DNA of 61,872 bases from Erythrobacter sp. (GTDB taxonomy: Bacteria; Pseudomonadota; Alphaproteobacteria; Sphingomonadales; Sphingomonadaceae): the NCBI GenBank assembly GCA_024642565.1, contig JAHEAV010000018.1:1-61872 (forward strand), written 5' to 3'. Shown in pieces: positions 51,725 through 60,181 of the stretch. How positions within the stretch are numbered: position 1 is the first letter of the stretch; the number at the start of each line of letters is the position of its first letter. The notes beneath the pieces are model-generated. The model was not told the origin of the DNA. It did not search any database and saw only the letters and a list, made by a program, of their open reading frames with translations. A program made the translations under genes and the position numbers.

Positions 51725-54181
51725 GTGACCGGCTCTGCCCTTCCGCCTGAACTCGATACCTGGTTTGCAACACGCGGCTGGCGCATCCGGCGGCATCAAC
51801 AGGATATGCTTCGCGCTGCGGATGGCGGGCAACATGCACTGCTGGTAGCCGATACCGGGGCCGGCAAGACACTGGCTGGCTTCCTTCCGACACTGGCTGA
51901 TTTCTGTCCGTCCCGGCTTGCCGGGGCTGCACCGCCGGAAGGTCTTCACACGCTTTATGTATCGCCGCTCAAGGCGCTGGCGCATGATGTTCAGCGCAAC
52001 CTTCTCACGCCGGTCGATGAACTGGGCCTGCCGCTCAAGATCGAAACTCGCAGCGGAGATACGCCGTCAGACCGCAAGGCGCGGCAGCGGGCCAGACCGC
52101 CGCATATCTTGCTGACCACGCCCGAATCGCTTTCCCTGCTGCTGTCTTATCCGGAAAGTTTCACCCTCTTTGCAGGCCTGAAGCGGATCGTAGTCGATGA
52201 AGTCCATGCCTTTGCCACGGGCAAGCGCGGCGACCTTCTGGCCCTCAGCCTGTCCCGGTTGCAGCGCATCGCACCGGATATGCGGCGTGCGGCCCTGTCC
52301 GCCACGTTGGCCAGGCCGCAGGCCTTCCAGGATTGGCTGGCTCCGTCTGGTGACATCGATAGTGTCACGTTGGTAATCGGGGAATCCGGGGCGCCGCCTG
52401 AAGTTGAAATCCTCTTGCCGGAAGAAGAACGGGTGCCATGGGGCGGCCATGCCGCGACCTGGGCGATTCCTCAGCTCTACCGCCTGATCGGCACCAATCG
52501 AACAACGCTGATCTTCACCAATACCCGTTTTCTGGCCGAACTTACTTTCCAGAAGCTGTGGGAAGCAAATGAGGATAATCTGCCGATCGGAATTCACCAT
52601 GGTTCCTTGTCAAAGGAAGCGCGGCGCAAGGTGGAAGGGGCGATGGCGCGCGGGGAATTGCGGGCATTGGTGGCTACGGCCAGCCTCGATCTGGGGGTGG
52701 ACTGGGGTGACATCGATCTAGTTGTGCAAATGGGTGCGCCCAAGGGCTCCAGCCGCCTGTTACAACGAATCGGGCGGGCGGGGCACCGGCTCGATCAGCC
52801 CAGTCGCGCCATTCTGGTGCCCGGAAACCGATTCGAATTTCTCGAAGCCACGGCGGCCAAAGAAGCAGTGGACGAAGGGCAGCGTGACGGGGAGGAATTT
52901 CGCGCCGGCGGCCTGGATGTGTTGGCCCAGCATGTGATGGCCTGCGCCTGTGCCGGACCGTTCAATGAAGCGGGCCTGTTGGCGGAGGTGCGATCCTCCC
53001 TTACCTATGCCTGGGTCGACGCCAAGGCATGGAGCAGGGTGCTGAACTTTGTCGCTACAGGCGGCTATGCGCTCAAGGCCTATGATCGATTCCAACGGAT
53101 CATGAAGGATCGGGATGGGACCTGGCGGCTGACCCACCCTGAACAGGCCGCGCGTCACCGGCTGAATAGCGGGACTATTATCGATAGCGAAATGCTCGAT
53201 GTCCGCTTCGGGAATGGCCGCTCGCTAGGCCGGGTGGAGGAACGTTTTGCGGCCTCACTTTCGCCGGGAGATACGTTTTTCTTTGCGGGAACCAGTCTTG
53301 AGGTGAAGCGGATCAAGGATATGGAGATTACCGTCGCGGCTTCCAGCAAGGCAGCGATGATACCGTCTTATGGCGGGGCGCGAATGCCTTTGACCACGCA
53401 TTTGGCGCAGCGGGTTCGGGCGTTGCTGGTTGACCGGGCCGGATGGGCGCGATTCCCCGACGATGTTCGGGAATGGTTGGAAGTTCAGGATTGGCGCAGC
53501 CAGATGCCGGGGCCGGGGCAAGTGCTGGTGGAAAGCTTCCCCCATGCAAAGCGCGAATATACCGTTTTCTATACGTTTGAAGGCTGGAATGCGAACCAGT
53601 CGTTGGGGATGCTGATCACTCGGCGGATGGAAAGCATGGGGCTGCGCCCGGGCGGTTTTGTCGCCAACGATTATTCGCTCGGGGTCTGGGGGCTAAAGCC
53701 GATCAGTGATCCCCGCGTGCTGCTTTCACCGGATATTCTGACCGATGAATTTATCGCGTGGGTGCAGGAATCGCATTTGCTCCGGCGTGCCTTCCGCGAG
53801 GTTGCCGTGATTGCGGGCCTGGTGGAGCGCCAGCATCCGGGTAAGCGCAAGAGCGGCAAACAGGTCACCTTCTCGACGGACCTGATTTATGATGTGCTGC
53901 GCAAGCATGAGCCTGGCCACCTGTTGCTGGATGCGGCATGGGCGGACACGCAGGCCAGCATTACCGATGTCGGGCGGCTGGGCGCCCTGCTCGACCGTGC
54001 GGCTGAGGAGGTGGTGCATGTCCGGCTTGATTCGGTCAGCCCGATGGCAGTGCCGATCATGGTCATGATCGGGCGTGAGAGCGTCCCACAGGGATCGGCC
54101 GACGATGATTTGCTGCTGGAAGCCGAGGCGCTGGCCGAGACCGCAATGCGTGTGGAGCCGCTTGACGATTGGGATCGTTAG
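51725..54181 (+). CDS. Lhr-like DEXH-box helicase (ligase-associated DNA damage response type)
   Basis: An SF2 helicase (818 residues). Motif I is VADTGAGKTLAGFLPT, motif II is VVDEVHAFATGKRGDL, and the motif III SAT-like block is RRAALSATLARPQAFQD; the C-terminal half has IHHGSLSKEARRKVEGAM, then ATASLDLGVDWGD and LLQRIGRAGHRLDQPSRA. Proteins with this layout are often found beside an ATP-dependent DNA ligase and a metallo-exonuclease, which are absent here. The start may be GTG 51725 or a TTG 6 bases upstream. It probably acts in DNA repair. Confidence 0.88.
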   Translation: MTGSALPPELDTWFATRGWRIRRHQQDMLRAADGGQHALLVADTGAGKTLAGFLPTLADFCPSRLAGAAPPEGLHTLYVSPLKALAHDVQRNLLTPVDELGLPLKIETRSGDTPSDRKARQRARPPHILLTTPESLSLLLSYPESFTLFAGLKRIVVDEVHAFATGKRGDLLALSLSRLQRIAPDMRRAALSATLARPQAFQDWLAPSGDIDSVTLVIGESGAPPEVEILLPEEERVPWGGHAATWAIPQLYRLIGTNRTTLIFTNTRFLAELTFQKLWEANEDNLPIGIHHGSLSKEARRKVEGAMARGELRALVATASLDLGVDWGDIDLVVQMGAPKGSSRLLQRIGRAGHRLDQPSRAILVPGNRFEFLEATAAKEAVDEGQRDGEEFRAGGLDVLAQHVMACACAGPFNEAGLLAEVRSSLTYAWVDAKAWSRVLNFVATGGYALKAYDRFQRIMKDRDGTWRLTHPEQAARHRLNSGTIIDSEMLDVRFGNGRSLGRVEERFAASLSPGDTFFFAGTSLEVKRIKDMEITVAASSKAAMIPSYGGARMPLTTHLAQRVRALLVDRAGWARFPDDVREWLEVQDWRSQMPGPGQVLVESFPHAKREYTVFYTFEGWNANQSLGMLITRRMESMGLRPGGFVANDYSLGVWGLKPISDPRVLLSPDILTDEFIAWVQESHLLRRAFREVAVIAGLVERQHPGKRKSGKQVTFSTDLIYDVLRKHEPGHLLLDAAWADTQASITDVGRLGALLDRAAEEVVHVRLDSVSPMAVPIMVMIGRESVPQGSADDDLLLEAEALAETAMRVEPLDDWDR

Positions 54182-54250
54182 CCGGCGTACGTTAGCCATG
54201 CGGGACTGGGGCCGCGGCACAGCTAGGCCGCTCTCAGACATAACAACAAA

Positions 54251-54276
54251 AAAGGGGCGGATCGCTCCGCCCCTTT
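54251..54276. terminator. bidirectional Rho-independent terminator
   Basis: Stem AAAGGGGCGGA/TCCGCCCCTTT with a TCGC loop. On the minus strand it is followed by a run of seven T, so it is the terminator of tonB-exbB-exbD-exbD; on the plus strand it ends the helicase transcript with a shorter tail. Confidence 0.9.
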
Positions 54277-54316
54277 CAGTATACCTTGAGTTAAACTCTC
54301 CGGTTGAGCCGGATCG

Positions 54317-54760
54317 TCAGGCGCCTGGCGCCTTGCCGAATATCCGATATTTCTCGTTTCCGACAAACCCGAACTTGGTCACCCCCGATGCCTTGATGAT
54401 GTTGAGCACCTTGGCCGATAGGTCGTAGCTCGCAAGCGGTTCGGGTTCGAACTGCAACTCTGGTTCGATCGCGAAACTCTTGGTCATTTCCAGATTGCGG
54501 ACCAGTTCGCCATCGTCGATCGGGCTACCATTCCACAAGATCTGACCTTCCTGAGTCAGCACGATCTTGTTTTGAATCGGATCGATTGGCTCGTCAGGTG
54601 GGTTGGGATTGGGTGCGGGAAGATCGATATCGATCGAATGCGTGGCTACGGGGATTGTGATGATGAACATGATGAGGAGAACGAGCATGACGTCGATAAG
54701 CGGCGTCGTGTTCATTTCCATCATCGGCGAACCATCGTCCTTGCCGCCTGACATTGCCAT
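54317..54760 (-). CDS. exbD: ExbD/TolR-family biopolymer transport protein (second copy)
   Basis: A 147-residue inner-membrane protein with one TM helix bearing the proton-path aspartate (TPLIDVMLVLLIMFIITIPV) and a periplasmic domain ending FVGNEKYRIFGKAPGA. It works with ExbB to energise TonB. It is the last gene of the operon, after another ExbD paralogue. Confidence 0.93.
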   Translation of the reverse strand: MAMSGGKDDGSPMMEMNTTPLIDVMLVLLIMFIITIPVATHSIDIDLPAPNPNPPDEPIDPIQNKIVLTQEGQILWNGSPIDDGELVRNLEMTKSFAIEPELQFEPEPLASYDLSAKVLNIIKASGVTKFGFVGNEKYRIFGKAPGA

Positions 54761-54830
54761 GATGTGTTACTCCTGAATAAATTCTGATACCACCGATTGC
54801 CGCACTATTGCGCGACGATCAGCAGCACGA

Positions 54831-55364
54831 TCAGCCGTTTGGATCGACCGGGTTGGAAATGAAGCCTACGGTCGGATAACCAGCTGCCTGCACATTGTAG
54901 ATTGTACCGGCAACACACTGCCAAGGTGCGTTCACGTCACCTCGGATATGGACCTGCGGAATCTGGTCCGGATTGGCCATAATCGCTTCGGGTCCACCCG
55001 CACGCTGCACGATATTGTCCAGGCGTTCGAAGGCCTGATCGTAAAGCTCTTGCGAATCAACCGGGGTCGTATTGTTGAAGTAAACCCGGCATTGGCCGCT
55101 ACGCGATGCACCGGTGAAACCGGGTTCGCCCGCATTCCGGCCGGCTTCGTCGGTCGTGCTCACCGTCAACAACAGATTCTCGACCTTGTCCTTCGATTCC
55201 TGTGTTGCCATGATAGGAATCTTGAGCTTGTCGATCGTCTGAATCGCGACCGGAACTGCGATTAGGAAGATGATCAGGAGCACCAGCATAACGTCGACGA
55301 GCGGCGTAGTGTTGATGTCCGACATCGGCGTTTCTACACCACCGCCGCCTGTCGAAATTGCCAT
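54831..55364 (-). CDS. exbD: ExbD/TolR-family biopolymer transport protein (first copy)
   Basis: A 177-residue protein with TM helix TPLVDVMLVLLIIFLIAVPV, again with the key aspartate, and a longer periplasmic domain (with cysteines in SGQCRVYF and APWQCVAG) than its neighbour at 54317. The two differ enough that they are likely to be distinct ExbD types rather than a recent duplicate. It lies between exbB and the second exbD. Confidence 0.93.
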   Translation of the reverse strand: MAISTGGGGVETPMSDINTTPLVDVMLVLLIIFLIAVPVAIQTIDKLKIPIMATQESKDKVENLLLTVSTTDEAGRNAGEPGFTGASRSGQCRVYFNNTTPVDSQELYDQAFERLDNIVQRAGGPEAIMANPDQIPQVHIRGDVNAPWQCVAGTIYNVQAAGYPTVGFISNPVDPNG

Positions 55365-55442
55365 GGCTAAATCCTATTCTGAATATCTAAGGGCCGGATC
55401 ATCGAGACAGGCACACCGGTGCCCGTCTCGACTAATTTACAA

Positions 55443-56177
55443 TCAGGCCTTGGGTGCCGGTGCCTTTGCAGCAACCGGAGCCACTGCTGGCTTAACTGCG
55501 CCATTCGAATTCATGTTCGCCAGAAGGTCTGTTGCGAAACCGCTGAGCAGTTCGGCAATCTTCTTGTTGCGAGCCTGCAGCCAGTTGTACGAAAGCACAG
55601 CAGGCACAGCCACAAGCAGACCAATGGCGGTCATGATCAGGGCTTCACCAACCGGGCCTGCGACCTTGTCGATCGATGCCGAACCGGCAAGACCGATGTT
55701 GATCAGGGCGCGATAGATCCCGATAACTGTACCGAGAAGGCCGACGAACGGCGAAGTCGCACCAACCGATGCCAGGAACGGAAGGCCGCCGGCAAGCTTG
55801 GTGTTGATCGAAGCTTCCGAACGAGCCAGCGAACCATGCATCCAGTCATGCGCTTCGAGGCTGTTAGCCATCTTGCTGTGGTTTTCCTGAGCGTCCAGGC
55901 CATCATCAACCATCTGGCGCCATGCGCTGTTCTTTTCGAGCTTGGCCGCGCCTTCCTTGAGCGAGTTGCTGCGCCAGAACGCACTGATTTGCGAGTACTG
56001 GCCCATCACCTTTTTCTGTTCCAGGAACTTGGTAATCAGGATGTAGAAGGAGCCGACTGACATAATAACCAGCACACTAAAGATGGACTGGGCGATCAGG
56101 CCGCCCTGTTCCATGGCTTCCACGAAGCCAAATTTGTTCTGCGGCGCCGCACCTGCGGCGAGAAGTTCGATAATCAT
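55443..56177 (-). CDS. exbB: ExbB/TolQ-family proton channel
   Basis: A 244-residue inner-membrane protein with three membrane helices: LIAQSIFSVLVIMSVGSFYI, then the pair FLASVGATSPFVGLLGTVIG and VGEALIMTAIGLLVAVPAVL. The pore-lining threonines and proline are in TSPFVGLLGTVIGIY and GLLVAVPAVLSYN, the MotA/TolQ/ExbB signature. It pairs with the ExbD proteins to convert proton flow to TonB motion. Confidence 0.95.
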   Translation of the reverse strand: MIIELLAAGAAPQNKFGFVEAMEQGGLIAQSIFSVLVIMSVGSFYILITKFLEQKKVMGQYSQISAFWRSNSLKEGAAKLEKNSAWRQMVDDGLDAQENHSKMANSLEAHDWMHGSLARSEASINTKLAGGLPFLASVGATSPFVGLLGTVIGIYRALINIGLAGSASIDKVAGPVGEALIMTAIGLLVAVPAVLSYNWLQARNKKIAELLSGFATDLLANMNSNGAVKPAVAPVAAKAPAPKA

Positions 56178-56258
56178 TGCGAGTGTCCTCTCAGAAAGAA
56201 GCTGTTCAAAAAATGTGTTGTGACGTTGCCGAACCGCCCATCGGTCCGGCCGCGCCGG

Positions 56259-56921
56259 TTATTTCGGTATTTGCCAACGCACCTGGCTGGACCAGCTGCC
56301 GGAAACTTCATCCCCATTGCCATCGGTTGCCGGACGGAAACGAGCCCGGCGCGTGATGTTTTTGCAGGTTGCATCGTCAAGATCGGCGTGACCGCTGGAG
56401 CGGGTAACCGAGCAGTCTTGAACCTTGCCATCTGCACCAACAGAGACGCGGAATGCGGTGGTGCCTTCACGCTCTTCACGAAGCGCGCGCGACGGATAGT
56501 CGTTCGGCGTCGCCCAGTTACCCGGGTTACCCCGTGGTTCAGGACCCTTGGGCTGTACCCTGGGTGGTGGCGGCGGTGGAGGGGCAGCCGGAGCCGGAGG
56601 CGGAATGCGAACAGCCACGGGTGCCGGCGGCGGAATCGTCTGCTGAGTCCGGATCGGTGGCGGAGCCGGCGCAATGCTGATCGGCGGCGGCGGCGCCACA
56701 GGCGGCGGCGGCGCAGTATCCGGCTCAGGTGGCGGCGGTGGTTCGTCCTCGGGCGGCGGTGGTTCCTCGATGTCAACCGTCGTCACACGCTCAATTGCTT
56801 TGGTGACGGCCTCGTAAGCAAGGCCCGTCACAAGCGCGTAGCCGAGGGCCACATGGATCAACCCCACAATGATCAGAGCGATAATCCGATTACCGCTCAT
56901 CTGTTGGTCAGCGTAGGCCAT
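56259..56921 (-). CDS. tonB: energy transducer TonB
   Basis: A 220-residue protein with one N-terminal membrane helix (IIALIIVGLIHVALGYALVT), a very proline-rich periplasmic spacer (about 48-125, mostly EP and PP repeats) and a C-terminal TonB domain with YPSRALREEREGTTAFRVSV and the cysteine pair in VQDCSVTRSSGHADLDDATC. It transfers energy to outer-membrane receptors. It is the first gene of the operon, 81 bases before exbB. Confidence 0.94.
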   Translation of the reverse strand: MAYADQQMSGNRIIALIIVGLIHVALGYALVTGLAYEAVTKAIERVTTVDIEEPPPPEDEPPPPPEPDTAPPPPVAPPPPISIAPAPPPIRTQQTIPPPAPVAVRIPPPAPAAPPPPPPPRVQPKGPEPRGNPGNWATPNDYPSRALREEREGTTAFRVSVGADGKVQDCSVTRSSGHADLDDATCKNITRRARFRPATDGNGDEVSGSWSSQVRWQIPK

Positions 56922-57252
56922 TCAGTCGCATCACTCCATAGTCAGTCGCCGGACCTTGGTCCGGCATCACTACTCTTGTCAGAGTCCCCTCTGCCAGAGC
57001 ACAATCCATAATGTCCACCCTGAAAGCCAATCGAAATCGATAGCCATTACGGCCGACCGGACCCCGAATGGCCCGGTTCGGGCCTGGTTGGAGCATTATT
57101 ATTGTTTTACCCCATATGCGTTTGGCATAGCGGCGAAGGCAAAGCCAAGCAAACGCTTTGTCGGTTAACAGTGGATTCACTGCGCCCATGATTGAACGCG
57201 GCAGACACGAATCGGCAGACATTGCAAATTTTGTGGGGTTAAAAGATTGAAA
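56922..57252. other. 331-base intergenic region between divergent tonB and an exported-protein gene
   Basis: No gene is seen. It holds both promoters, with AT-rich patches (for instance cattattattgttttacc near 57093-57111), and an inverted repeat GGCCCG-gtt-CGGGCC at 57070-57084. No convincing Fur-type site was found by eye. Confidence 0.4.
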
Positions 57253-58140
57253 ATGCGTAATATGCTGAGCTTTGGGCGCCTGATTGCCGGTGCCGGCTTT
57301 CTGATCAGCCCGCTGGGGACCCCGGTCTTGGCACAGGCTCTGTATCAAGCGCCCAGCCAAGCAATGCCGACCGTTGGCGAATCGACCTATGCGGATCTGG
57401 TCGATCTGGCTGAGGCCGCAAAACTGGTTGTGCGGGTCACGATTCGCAAGCAGGCCGAGGTCGAACCGGCCCGCGCCCCCGGACTTAAGCCCGGCTATAC
57501 ACGGCTTTATATAGAAGCGCGGACTGCTGCGTTATTGTCAGGCAGCACGGTGATGGGTGAATCGGTGCGTTATCTGGTTGATGTTCCGCGTGATGGTAAG
57601 GGCAAGCCGCCCAAGCTGAAGAATCGCGAAATGCTGTTGTTCGCCCGCCCGGTAAACGGGCGCGCCGGGGAAGTTCAACTGGTGGGGGAAGAGGCGCAGC
57701 TTGACTGGAGCCCGGCACTTGAGGCGCGGCTCCGCCCGATCCTTGCTTCGCTGGCTTCTGCCGATTCGCCGCCAATAATCACCGGAATTCGTGATGCCTT
57801 GTCCGTTGAAGGAAATCTGGTTGGGGAATCGGAAACCCAGCTATTCCTTTCGACGCGGGATAACGGGCCAGTTTCCGTGACTGTTATCCGCCGCCCCGGG
57901 CAATTGCCGGTCTGGGGCGTATCCTGGACCGAGATTGTCGATCAGGCCGCGCGTCCGCCACAGCGGGAAACTCTGGCGTGGTACCGACTTGCCTGTTTTC
58001 TGCCGCGCACCTTGCCCGGCAGGGCCAATCTATCGCGCGATTCCGATGCGCGCGCGCAGGCGGCTGAGGATTACCGCTTTGTCCTGTCGCAACTGGGCCC
58101 GTGTCCGCGAAGTCGGCCTGCGGGGCCGGGACTGGATTAA
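57253..58140 (+). CDS. exported hypothetical protein
   Basis: A 295-residue protein with a signal peptide (LIAGAGFLISPLGTPVLAQA). After it is a domain that starts STYADLVDLAEAAKLVVRVT and includes TALLSGSTVMGESVRYLVDV and KPPKLKNREMLLFARPVNGR, then VIRRPGQLPVWGVSWTEIVD and a C-terminal CFLPRTLPGRANLSRDSDAR. I do not recognise the family; the layout suits periplasmic proteins of sphingomonads. Start is ATG 57253 (or TTG 57247). It is divergent from tonB. No function is claimed. Confidence 0.75.
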   Translation: MRNMLSFGRLIAGAGFLISPLGTPVLAQALYQAPSQAMPTVGESTYADLVDLAEAAKLVVRVTIRKQAEVEPARAPGLKPGYTRLYIEARTAALLSGSTVMGESVRYLVDVPRDGKGKPPKLKNREMLLFARPVNGRAGEVQLVGEEAQLDWSPALEARLRPILASLASADSPPIITGIRDALSVEGNLVGESETQLFLSTRDNGPVSVTVIRRPGQLPVWGVSWTEIVDQAARPPQRETLAWYRLACFLPRTLPGRANLSRDSDARAQAAEDYRFVLSQLGPCPRSRPAGPGLD

Positions 58141-58249
58141 ACCAAAGCTAGCGGTCCCAAAGGCAAAGTTTGTGCAGAAACACCTTCCGCACTGGCAATG
58201 ACACGCTAAAGCAGCCTCATATCGGTAAAGTCTTGCCCCGCAGGGTCAG

Positions 58250-58281
58250 GCGCCAACCCGTTTCGGGGTTGGTGTTGGCGC
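58250..58281 (+). promoter_or_regulatory. structured leader upstream of hom (two exclusive hairpins)
   Basis: One hairpin pairs GCGCCAAC (58250-58257) with GTTGGCGC (58274-58281). Another pairs CCAACCC (58253-58259) with GGGTTGG (58266-58272). They share bases and so exclude each other, as in attenuators and riboswitches. It ends 36 bases before the hom start. The ligand, if any, is unknown and no known riboswitch class fits by eye. Confidence 0.5.
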
Positions 58282-58317
58282 GGTGCGGCGAGGCGCAAAA
58301 GGAATTCGAGCCGCATC

Positions 58318-59652
58318 ATGGTCCAGCAACTGCAGACATCCGAATCACCGCCACTGCGGATTGCTCTCGCGGGGCTCGGCACTGTGGGTGCAGGCATGAT
58401 TCGCCTGCTCGATACGAATGCAGATCTGGTCCGCGCCCGTGCCGGGCGCCCGATTCAAATCGTCGCAGTCAGTGCGCGCGATCGAACGAAGGACCGCGGG
58501 GTCGACCTTGGCCGGTTCGCTTGGGAAAGCGATATGACCGCCTTGGCCGCGCGCGGCGATATCGATGTGGTGGTCGAACTGGTTGGCGGATCGGAAGGTC
58601 CGGCACTTGATCTGGCGCGCAAAACGATTGCTTCGGCCAAGGGACTGGTAACCGCAAACAAGGCGATGATCGCACATCACGGCATGGAACTGGCCCGCGA
58701 AGCCGAAGCGGCCGGAACTGCGCTCAAGTTCGAAGCCGCAGTAGCGGGCGGGATTCCTGTCGTTAAGGGCTTGCGCGAAGGTACGGCTGCCAACGCGATC
58801 GAACGCATTTACGGGATACTCAACGGGACCTCCAACTACATCCTCTCGACGATGGAAGCGACCGGGGCGAGCTTCGACGCAACGCTGGCTGATGCCCAGG
58901 GCAAAGGCTATGCCGAAGCCGATCCCACCTTTGACATCGAAGGCATTGATGCGGCGCACAAGCTTTCCATTCTTGCCGGAATCGCATTCGGCGCACGGAT
59001 AGATTTTGACAGCGTCGACTGTGAAGGCATCGCCCGCGTTCGCGCTGCCGATATCGCGCAGGCTGACAAGCTGGGCTATGTAATCCGTTTGATCGGCATG
59101 GCCGACGTTGAATGCGGCGAAGATGGCACACCGCAATTGCTCCAGCGGGTCAAACCCTGCCTTGTACCCAAAGGGCATCCGCTGGCGCATGTCACGGGCG
59201 CAACCAATGCCGTCGTGGCAGAGGGCAACTTCTCCGGCCGCCTGTTGTTTCAGGGCGCAGGCGCGGGTGAGGGGCCAACGGCCAGCGCAGTGGTGGCGGA
59301 CCTGATTGACATCGCGCGGGGCGAAACTTCGGCACCGTTTTCGGTTCCGGTCGGGGCCTTGAAGCCGATGGCTGCGGCGACTTCGGGGCACCGACTGGGG
59401 CGGACCTATCTGCGCTTCACCGTCACCGACCGGCCCGGCGTGCTGGCGGAAATCACCGCAGCAATGCGCGATGCGGGTGTGTCGATCGAAAGCTTGATTC
59501 AGGAAGGGAAAATCGCGGAAGGCGGTGAAGTGCTGGTCGCCATGGTTGCGCATGAGGGGCCTGAGCGGAATGTCGCCCACGCACTGAAATTGCTCGAATC
59601 GTCTCCTAGCCTCACCGCACCGCCGCTCGTGATGCAGATCATTGCGGGCTAA
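58318..59652 (+). CDS. hom: homoserine dehydrogenase
   Basis: Hom reduces aspartate semialdehyde to homoserine in the threonine and methionine pathways. The 444-residue protein has the NAD(P) fold (RIALAGLGTVGAGMIRLLD), KFEAAVAGGIPVVKGLREGT with the conserved core GILNGTSNYILSTMEATGAS and AEADPTFDIEGIDAAHKLSI, and a C-terminal ACT domain (TVTDRPGVLAEITAAMRDAG) for feedback. It follows a hairpin-rich leader. Confidence 0.97.
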   Translation: MVQQLQTSESPPLRIALAGLGTVGAGMIRLLDTNADLVRARAGRPIQIVAVSARDRTKDRGVDLGRFAWESDMTALAARGDIDVVVELVGGSEGPALDLARKTIASAKGLVTANKAMIAHHGMELAREAEAAGTALKFEAAVAGGIPVVKGLREGTAANAIERIYGILNGTSNYILSTMEATGASFDATLADAQGKGYAEADPTFDIEGIDAAHKLSILAGIAFGARIDFDSVDCEGIARVRAADIAQADKLGYVIRLIGMADVECGEDGTPQLLQRVKPCLVPKGHPLAHVTGATNAVVAEGNFSGRLLFQGAGAGEGPTASAVVADLIDIARGETSAPFSVPVGALKPMAAATSGHRLGRTYLRFTVTDRPGVLAEITAAMRDAGVSIESLIQEGKIAEGGEVLVAMVAHEGPERNVAHALKLLESSPSLTAPPLVMQIIAG

Positions 59653-59673
59653 TCAGGCCCGTTAGCCGGACTC

Positions 59674-60126
59674 TTAATCGGGTATTTCGCCTTTGGCGAT
59701 CCGGTCGGCGTCCGAACCTTCGGGCGCTTGCGGCAGCGCGCTGAGGTCGATTATCAACGCTGGCGGCGGCGGGCATTTCTGCAGGCCGGGGATGCAGAAA
59801 CTGCCGATGGTCGGTTCGCCCTTGAAGATTCCGGGCCCGGCCACATCCGGCGCGCGCGGCAAGCCGTCGGCCAGGGCCTTTTCCGATTTCGGGTCCAGTT
59901 CGGCAGATGATTTGACCCGGAACTGCGAATTATCCTGTTCCCTTGCGCAGACTACAATTTCTTCACCCTGTTGCGGCGCACATTCGGGTTCGGGCGGCGG
60001 CGGACCAAATACCTGCTTTGCTTTTTCGACGACCTGTTCGGCGGAGACATTGGACTGGGCCTGGATCGGAGCCGAAGCAATTGCGATGGCGAAAACCATA
60101 CTTGCAAGTCCGGCAATTCTCGACAT
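59674..60126 (-). CDS. exported hypothetical protein, proline-rich
   Basis: A 150-residue protein with a signal peptide (GLASMVFAIAIASAPIQAQS) and a low-complexity mature part. It contains four cysteines in the pattern C-x-P near PPPPEPECAPQQGEEIVVCA and IGSFCIPGLQKCPPPP. I know of no function. It is convergent with hom and divergent from glpX, so it stands alone. Confidence 0.7.
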   Translation of the reverse strand: MSRIAGLASMVFAIAIASAPIQAQSNVSAEQVVEKAKQVFGPPPPEPECAPQQGEEIVVCAREQDNSQFRVKSSAELDPKSEKALADGLPRAPDVAGPGIFKGEPTIGSFCIPGLQKCPPPPALIIDLSALPQAPEGSDADRIAKGEIPD

Positions 60127-60181
60127 TCGGCACCTCCCCGTTTAAGCGGCTGCTATCCGCGCCAAAGGGACTGAATCAGCC

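Noticed and set aside
56922-57252. Fur box upstream of tonB
   Set aside because: AT-rich stretches exist but none fits a Fur or Irr type palindrome well enough to claim.
58200-58317. SAM-II riboswitch before hom, suggested by GCTAAA at 58205
   Set aside because: The other conserved stems and loops of SAM-II are missing and GCTAAA is too far from the start codon.
58345-59580. A 411-codon minus-strand frame opposite hom
   Set aside because: Antisense to a complete homoserine dehydrogenase with all motifs intact.
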